64,000 bases of DNA, from contig CM073527.1 in assembly GCA_037074615.1 (NCBI GenBank), positions 3,312,848 through 3,376,847 of the forward strand. Direction: 5' to 3'. The notes beneath the pieces are model-generated. The model ran no database searches. It was not told the origin of the DNA and worked only from the letters and a program-made list of their open reading frames with translations. A program made the translations under genes and the position numbers. Shown piece after piece: positions 59,101 to 64,000 of this stretch; positions within the stretch are counted from its first letter, which is position 1, and each line of letters starts with the position of its first letter. Source of the stretch: Leucaena leucocephala (taxonomy: Eukaryota > Streptophyta > Magnoliopsida > Fabales > Fabaceae).

Positions 59101-59780
59101 GATTAACATGATTGGTGCATCACTTGGAAATGAGTGTGATAATATTCATGAGCTTGAAAATGATGATGAAGTTGAAGAATCTTCCATTTCTATCTCCTCC
59201 ACTGATTTCTCTATTTTTTCTTCATCTAATGGTGATGTGTTCTGCATTAATTCTAAAATTGATGGCTAGCTTACCACTATGGGTGATTTCTCTTCATCTT
59301 CATCTAATATTTTCTCTATTAGAACTAACCTCACTGTTTCAAGTGATGAACAATATCCAGGAAGGTTTGTAGCAAATTTAACAGTTGCAGGACAAGGAGT
59401 ATGCAGCATACTTTGAGAGACAAGGAATTGGAACCCCTAAGTTAGGGAGTCTTCCATTCAATAATTATATGCTGCATTTTAACCCTGTTCATGAGAGCTT
59501 CAAATTAGAATTTTTAGATATTTTAGGACTGCAACAATTGAAGCATATGGTCTAACATAACAGAATTACTTGGCAGGGACAAAGATGGATAATGCATCAG
59601 TTATATCATCAAAGACCATTCCCACTATCTTTTGGTTATGCATATATTCTACAAGCTGTAGATTATCTTTTAAGATAGATAAAGGCTATACCAACAAGAC
59701 AAGATAAAGCAGATGGTACAGCATCCCAGGTTAATGGCAAATTATTCAAACTGTACAAGAAGAACTTCAAGCCCCCATGA
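59101..59780 (+). pseudogene. Chimeric pol ORF: linker, unknown segment, integrase remnant (element M)
   Basis: Linker IHELENDDEVEESSIS with a serine-rich run (SSTDFSIFSSSNGDVF). After a one-base shift near 59388 comes QDKEYAAYFERQGIGTPKLG, FNNYMLHFNPVHESFKLEF, LDILGLQQLKHM, a TAA, ITWQGQRW, then RPFPLSFGYAYIL, QAVDYLLR, a TAG, and VNGKLFKLYKKNFKPP. The same segments occur in the same order and frame in element I. The segment from EYAAYFE to LKHM is not one I can name. Integrase is reduced to part of its core and the C-terminal strand. Confidence 0.72.
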
Positions 59781-59868
59781 TACTCAGGTTGTCTTCTTCC
59801 TTGTTTCCCCAATTACAATAGTATGGTTTACATTGGTTTACTTATATACTTGAGCTATAAATTGTTGA

Positions 59869-59890
59869 TTAAGTGTGGGGGAGGAGACCA
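59869..59890 (+). other. Internal purine tract (element M)
   Basis: GTGTGGGGGAGGAGACC lies 90 bp after the ORF and matches the tract at 17388. It is a possible internal PPT. Confidence 0.4.
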
Positions 59891-60069
59891 AGTCAGTAGG
59901 GGTAGGCAAAAAGTTATAGTTCATCTTGGATTCTGGATTTTCTGTCTTTATCACTTTAGCCTTGCATGTGTTTCATTATTTCTTCACATTGAGGACAATG
60001 TAGAATTTAACTGTGGAGAAGTATGAACTTTAGTGTGAAAAATGGATAAATAAAAATCAGATAACTGCT

Positions 60070-60470
60070 AAGATTCTATATTTTGATCGCGACTTTGTGC
60101 TGTTCTTGTTGCGACTAGTGTGTGCATATATGTCAAATTTCTTCTATGTGAAAATTAGTCGTGACCTTTGCATATTTTTGTCGTGACCAGTAATTCTTAC
60201 TTTTTGATGATTACTTGTCTGTGATATTTTAGTCATGATCTGTGCTTATCTTTGTCGCGACTGTAATTTTCTGTGAAATTTGGTCATGACTCGATGGACA
60301 CTTGATCGTGACCTGTGCTCGTGTGTTTGTCAGGATTACTCTCTGTGATGATGAGTCACGATCAATGTGCATGTTAGTCACAACCAATATTCCCTGTTTC
60401 TGAAAATTTCTTCTCTGTGTAAAACAATCACGACCTGATGATCCTTTTTGTCGCGACTAGACTTGAACTT
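60070..60470 (+). repeat. 3' UTR palindrome array (element M)
   Basis: Exact GTCGCGAC at 60254 and 60450, plus ATCGCGAC near 60085 and many GTCGTGAC, GTCATGAC and GTTGCGAC forms, with TCTGTGA words between. Matches the array of element I at 17600-17950 copy for copy. Confidence 0.82.
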
Positions 60471-61608
60471 CAGCAGAAAATTTCTCGTTTCATATGATTG
60501 TTGCTTGGTCTAACAGAACTTACTGTCATGGATTTAAAATTGAATTTTGAACACATACTTTTGAACATTGGCAAGCATGATGAATGTATGAGTTACTTGT
60601 TTTCATTGATTGATTACTGGAAATTGTACAGCATGATGATTAATCTCATGTATTTTGCTTAATATTCATGCAATCTTGTTATTGTGAGTTGATTAGGGTG
60701 AGTAAGCTAGATGGAAGGATCCTTGAGCCTCCAACAGATACTTATTTACATTGTGTGACACCATCTACTTGAGCCTCCAACAGATACTCATTTACATTGT
60801 GTGACACCATCTAATTTGGTAACTTTGCAGAACTTGTCTCAATCTTTTATTGAAAAACACAATAGCTTCTTGGAATTGTGAATATGATAAGTGCATTTCT
60901 TTCAAAAATCTTTTACCCAAATAGTAGCCACATAAAAAAATTAAATCCTTTGCTTAACCCCTTTAAGACCTTCACTTTCTTTTAAAATTTCATCCTTGAT
61001 TAATGAATGTTGTACAGGGTACTTGCTGATGTGAAATAACTCATAAATTGTACTACTTATTGGATATTTGAACTTCAATGTATTTGCTATATGGTTCAAT
61101 AGTTAAAGAAAAGAAAAGCAAAAGAAAAAGTACAGCACAGAGAAAAAGAAAGAAAGAAAGAAAGAAGAGATAGACCAGAAAGAACAAAAGTGCTATTCAA
61201 CTTGAATGAAAGGAAAATATTTGGTACTCTATGCAGTTGCAAGTTCAGATTAGATTGGAGAATTAAGATCATGTGTTGCAGCAATTAGTTGTGGAGATGT
61301 AGGATGGTTACAAGCCTATGGGAAGCCTAATCTAGATGGTTGAGTGAAACTACCTTGATAAGAGAATGAGTGAAATACTACACCTTGTAAGAAAATCTCA
61401 ACCTAGTTGCTTACTGTGATTTCATTACATGATTTGGATTCTTTAACTGATATGAGATTAGTTTGGACTGCCGCCAATTGAAAGGAAAAGATTGATGACT
61501 ACAAGTGTTTATGCTGAATCTCTTGCCAAATATGCTGAACATGTGTGTTTGAATTTCAATTTTGATTCATAATTTTGCTCGGAGTGCAAAAGCTAAGTAT
61601 GGGGAAGT
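60471..61608 (+). mobile_element. 3' UTR and PPT of element M
   Basis: Non-coding block homologous to 17951-18802 and 23420-24657, with a local duplication: the ~56-bp CTTGAGCCTCCAACAGATAC unit is repeated at about 60722 and 60768. A GAAA microsatellite is at 61145-61166. Ends with the PPT CTAAGTATGGGGAAGT. No envelope-like gene. Confidence 0.75.
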
Positions 61609-62991
61609 TGATAAAATCATATTTGTAGTAATTTGTAATGTGTTTAAAGTAAGTTTATTATTGATTTTATCCCCATTTATTAATATATTGAGCAATTATT
61701 AAATAAAATAATATTCAGAATAATTGAGAATTAATTTATATCAATTTAGTGCTTATAGTGAACAAATAATCTGTTTATTCTAATTTTCTATCACAGACCA
61801 ATGCATTAAGGGAGAATGACAACTGGATTAAAGGAGTTGATGACATGTGACAACACATGGGCTAGATCCAGGAATTGAGTAACAGATTGCAAGTGGGAGA
61901 TCATGCATATGCTGGCACATGGAGAAGCACTGTTCACGCACAAAACAGAATCACACATTTCAACAGTAGCTCATGCACTCCACACATCATTCACATCATT
62001 TCAGCTACCCTTCACATCCTTCCACACCTATATACATCCACACCATTCCATATCAAGGGGTTCTGCTTCTGGCTATTCTAGACACGAGGATCACACACAT
62101 TCTGCATCATTCATCACTCCACATCCATTCCATTCCATTCAAGCCATTTTCCTTTCATTTCTATTTCCCTCTTCATTTTCTATTCTACACTTTCCTCTGT
62201 TCTAGTCAATAGAACCAGCAAAAAGTTCTGCAGTTCATCTTCATCTTCTTCTATCATTTTTACCATGACTGCTGCTATGTTTTCTGTTGCTGCTGAAGTT
62301 TAGATGACAATGCAAGGCTAAGCTGCTATGCTCTCTTGGAGATATTGCTAAACCTGAATCCTTGAGCTGAATAGGGAGTTCATTGTGTCTTTAATTTGGA
62401 GTTAAATGTATCGAGTTGATGTAGTTAGCTCTGTAACTACTGATGCAATTAGAGTAGTAGATGACAAAGAAATAGGGAACTGAGTTAGATTTTTTATTTT
62501 TGCATAACTCACATTTGATTAACTCTCATATTTCATCGAGTTGAACATAGTTGTGATTAATTAAAGTGATTCTGTTTAATTCATATTCTAATATCTTTGA
62601 GTTGAATGATTCATAATCTCTTTTAATGCCTGTGAGTTGTAGCTTTGATTGAGATTTTAGCTAGTGAGTTGTTAGCTAACATATTCTAATTTAGCTGATC
62701 TAATCTTCATATTCTATGGATAATGAAGGTAAGGTAATCTCTAAGGGAACACACTTGTCATTCATTCATCTCATCATCATAAACACTAAAAACATAAACA
62801 ATAGCATAGAATTTACTTCAGTAGTTAGATTGAAACTCATCAAACACCATCTCTTTAACTTGTTAATTTGTGGCTCATTAGATTAATTAGGAACTTCTAG
62901 ATCCATTTAGGCTTCTTGTGTCGACCTAGGTTAGCCTCCACTTATTATTGGTTAGCTTAGTTTTGTTTGATACTTAAAACAACAGTTATCA
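61609..62991 (+). repeat. 3' LTR of element M
   Basis: 1,383 bp, TGATAAAATC to ACAGTTATCA, preceded by the PPT and followed by the duplication GGTAT. Full-length for the family. ORFs at 61875-62212 lie in the CACA/TTCA-rich body. Confidence 0.92.
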
Positions 62992-62996
62992 GGTAT

Positions 62997-64000
62997 CCTT
63001 AAAACAGAACTCTATATCTTTTTTCATGATTTTAGAAAGTGAAGATACAATCTTGCTAAAGTCCTTAATGAATCTTCTATAGAATTCATCATGTCATAGA
63101 AATGACCTTAGTTCCTCTAACGATTTCGGATAAGGAAGAGCAAAGATAACCTCAAACTTAGCTTTATCTACCTTATTCATATGCTTAAGTATTAAATGCC
63201 CTAGAATTATGCCTTTATCTACTATGAAGTGACATTTCTAAAAATTCATGATAAGCTTTTTTTCAATGTATCTTGCTAAGACTTTCTCTAAACATTTATC
63301 AAAGTCCTTACCATACAATGTAAAATCATCCATGAATACCTCCATGTTGCTTTCGAAGAATTCACTAAATATGGACGTCATGGCTCTTTGAAATAGCATC
63401 CTCCTATAAGCATAGATACCAAATAGACATGTGAAGGTGGTCTTCTCTTTGTCTTTTGGTGCAATTGGAACCTGAAAATATCCTGAAAAACCATGAAAAA
63501 AATAGTAATGGGCCTTTCCAGCAAGTCTTTCCAACATTTGATCAATAAATGGTAAAAAGAAAAATGGTCCTTCCTAGTTACATTATTCATTTTACTGTAA
63601 TCAATAACACTCCATGAGTTCTGCACTCTAGTAAGGATTAGTTCATTCTTTTTATTCTTTACCACAGTTATACACTTTTCTTATTCACCACATGAACTGG
63701 ACTTACACATTCAGTATCTAAAATTGGGTAAATAATGCCAGCATTCAACAGTTTAGTTATCTCTTTCTTGACCACATTAGAAATCAAGGGGTTTAGCCTT
63801 CTTTGTTGCTATTTAATAGGTTTGGCTCCATCATTTAACAAAATTTTATGTCTGCATACAGATGCATCTATACCAAGTATATCAGCTACAGCCCAACCTA
63901 TTGCTCTCTCATATATTTTTAAAATTGAAATTAGCCTTTCTTCCTCTTAAATAGAAAGTGAGTTAGCAATTATAACAGTAATGTATCATTTTTAGCTAAA
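62997..64000 (-). pseudogene. Reverse transcriptase pseudogene (copy X), runs off the window
   Basis: From 64000 leftward: YERAIGWAVADILG-like text, LLNDGAKPIK, LNPLISNVVKKEITKLLNAG, IIYPI and VSPVHVV, a short damaged stretch, KNELILTRVQNSW, VIDYSKMNNVTRKDHF, then the open 63238-63537 stretch LERLAGKAHYYFFHGFSGYF, QVPIAPKDKEKTTFTCLFG, and the intact catalytic EVFMDDFTLYGKDFDKCLEK. About 12 codons with the usual PFGLCNAP block are deleted between YRRM and FQRAM. The gene continues at 54606 beyond element M; its 5' part is outside the window. Confidence 0.88.

Larger units (their letters stand above)
54612..62991 (+). mobile_element. Complete non-autonomous Athila-like element M
   Basis: An 8,380-bp insertion bounded by TGATAA...TTATCA and by the perfect duplication GGTAT at 54607-54611 and 62992-62996. 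Order: 5' LTR, tRNA-Asp PBS, palindrome leader, gag, protease, linker, unknown segment, integrase remnant, internal purine tract, palindrome 3' UTR, PPT, 3' LTR. It splits RT/RNaseH of copy X, whose reading resumes on both sides. It has no RT or RNaseH, so it must have moved using proteins of another element. Confidence 0.93.

Overview
The window is plant DNA made almost entirely of decayed LTR retrotransposons. I found no host gene, tRNA or rRNA gene, CRISPR array or bacterial-type operon. It is AT-rich, every long coding stretch is a retrotransposon gag or pol remnant broken by stops and frameshifts, and elements are nested to several levels. The Athila-type elements, with an 18-nt primer-binding site matching the 3' end of tRNA-Asp, point to a flowering plant (probably a eudicot) and to heterochromatin, perhaps pericentromeric.

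Layout. (1) 1-9156: a minus-strand non-coding (LARD-like) Ty3 element, here T1. It has two 1.85-kb LTRs around a 2.4-kb internal region, and each LTR is split by a solo LTR of a probable Ty1/copia family (TSDs CTTAA and CATCC). (2) 9482-12645: a 3.1-kb 5' LTR of a second Ty3 family (T2) with a tRNA-Met PBS. (3) 12773-26041: a plus-strand Athila-like composite (element I): RT scrap, LTR end, PBS, repeat leader, gag, protease, a chimeric ORF, 3' UTR, a second RNaseH/integrase-3' UTR module, and a 3' LTR. A T2 solo LTR (TSD TTTGT) lies inside it. (4) 26042-28086: a T2 LTR fragment between two opposed Athila LTRs. (5) 28087-29490: a minus Athila LTR. (6) 29491-36560: an R block of a chromovirus-like Ty3 family. 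It has two head-to-tail minus LTR-like units, each with 144-bp tandem repeats, then a plus gag-pol pseudogene ending in the same LTR and repeat. (7) 36561-44423: a minus Athila-like element (K) with gag and protease only. (8) 44424-48352: the 3' end of a plus element (J), then the LTR and leader of a minus element (L). (9) 48353-54606 and 62997-64000: two adjacent minus-strand Athila pol copies (Y and X). These carry the most complete RT, RNaseH and integrase in the window. Y is split by a solo LTR (50650-52118). X is split by the one complete insertion, element M (54612-62991, TSD GGTAT).

The Athila-like copies I, M and K lack RT in their own coding region but keep gag and protease. I and M share one arrangement: gag, protease, acidic/serine-rich linker, a segment I do not recognise, then an integrase remnant, all originally in one frame. 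This suggests a non-autonomous family mobilised by full-length relatives such as X and Y. These elements also carry arrays of the palindrome GTCGCGAC in the 5' leader and again in the 3' UTR. In my view this is the most unusual signal here, followed by the chimeric ORF and the 144-bp repeats in the R-family LTR.

Strand, family and boundary calls rest on reading repeats against each other within the window and on known motifs. No database search or alignment program was run.
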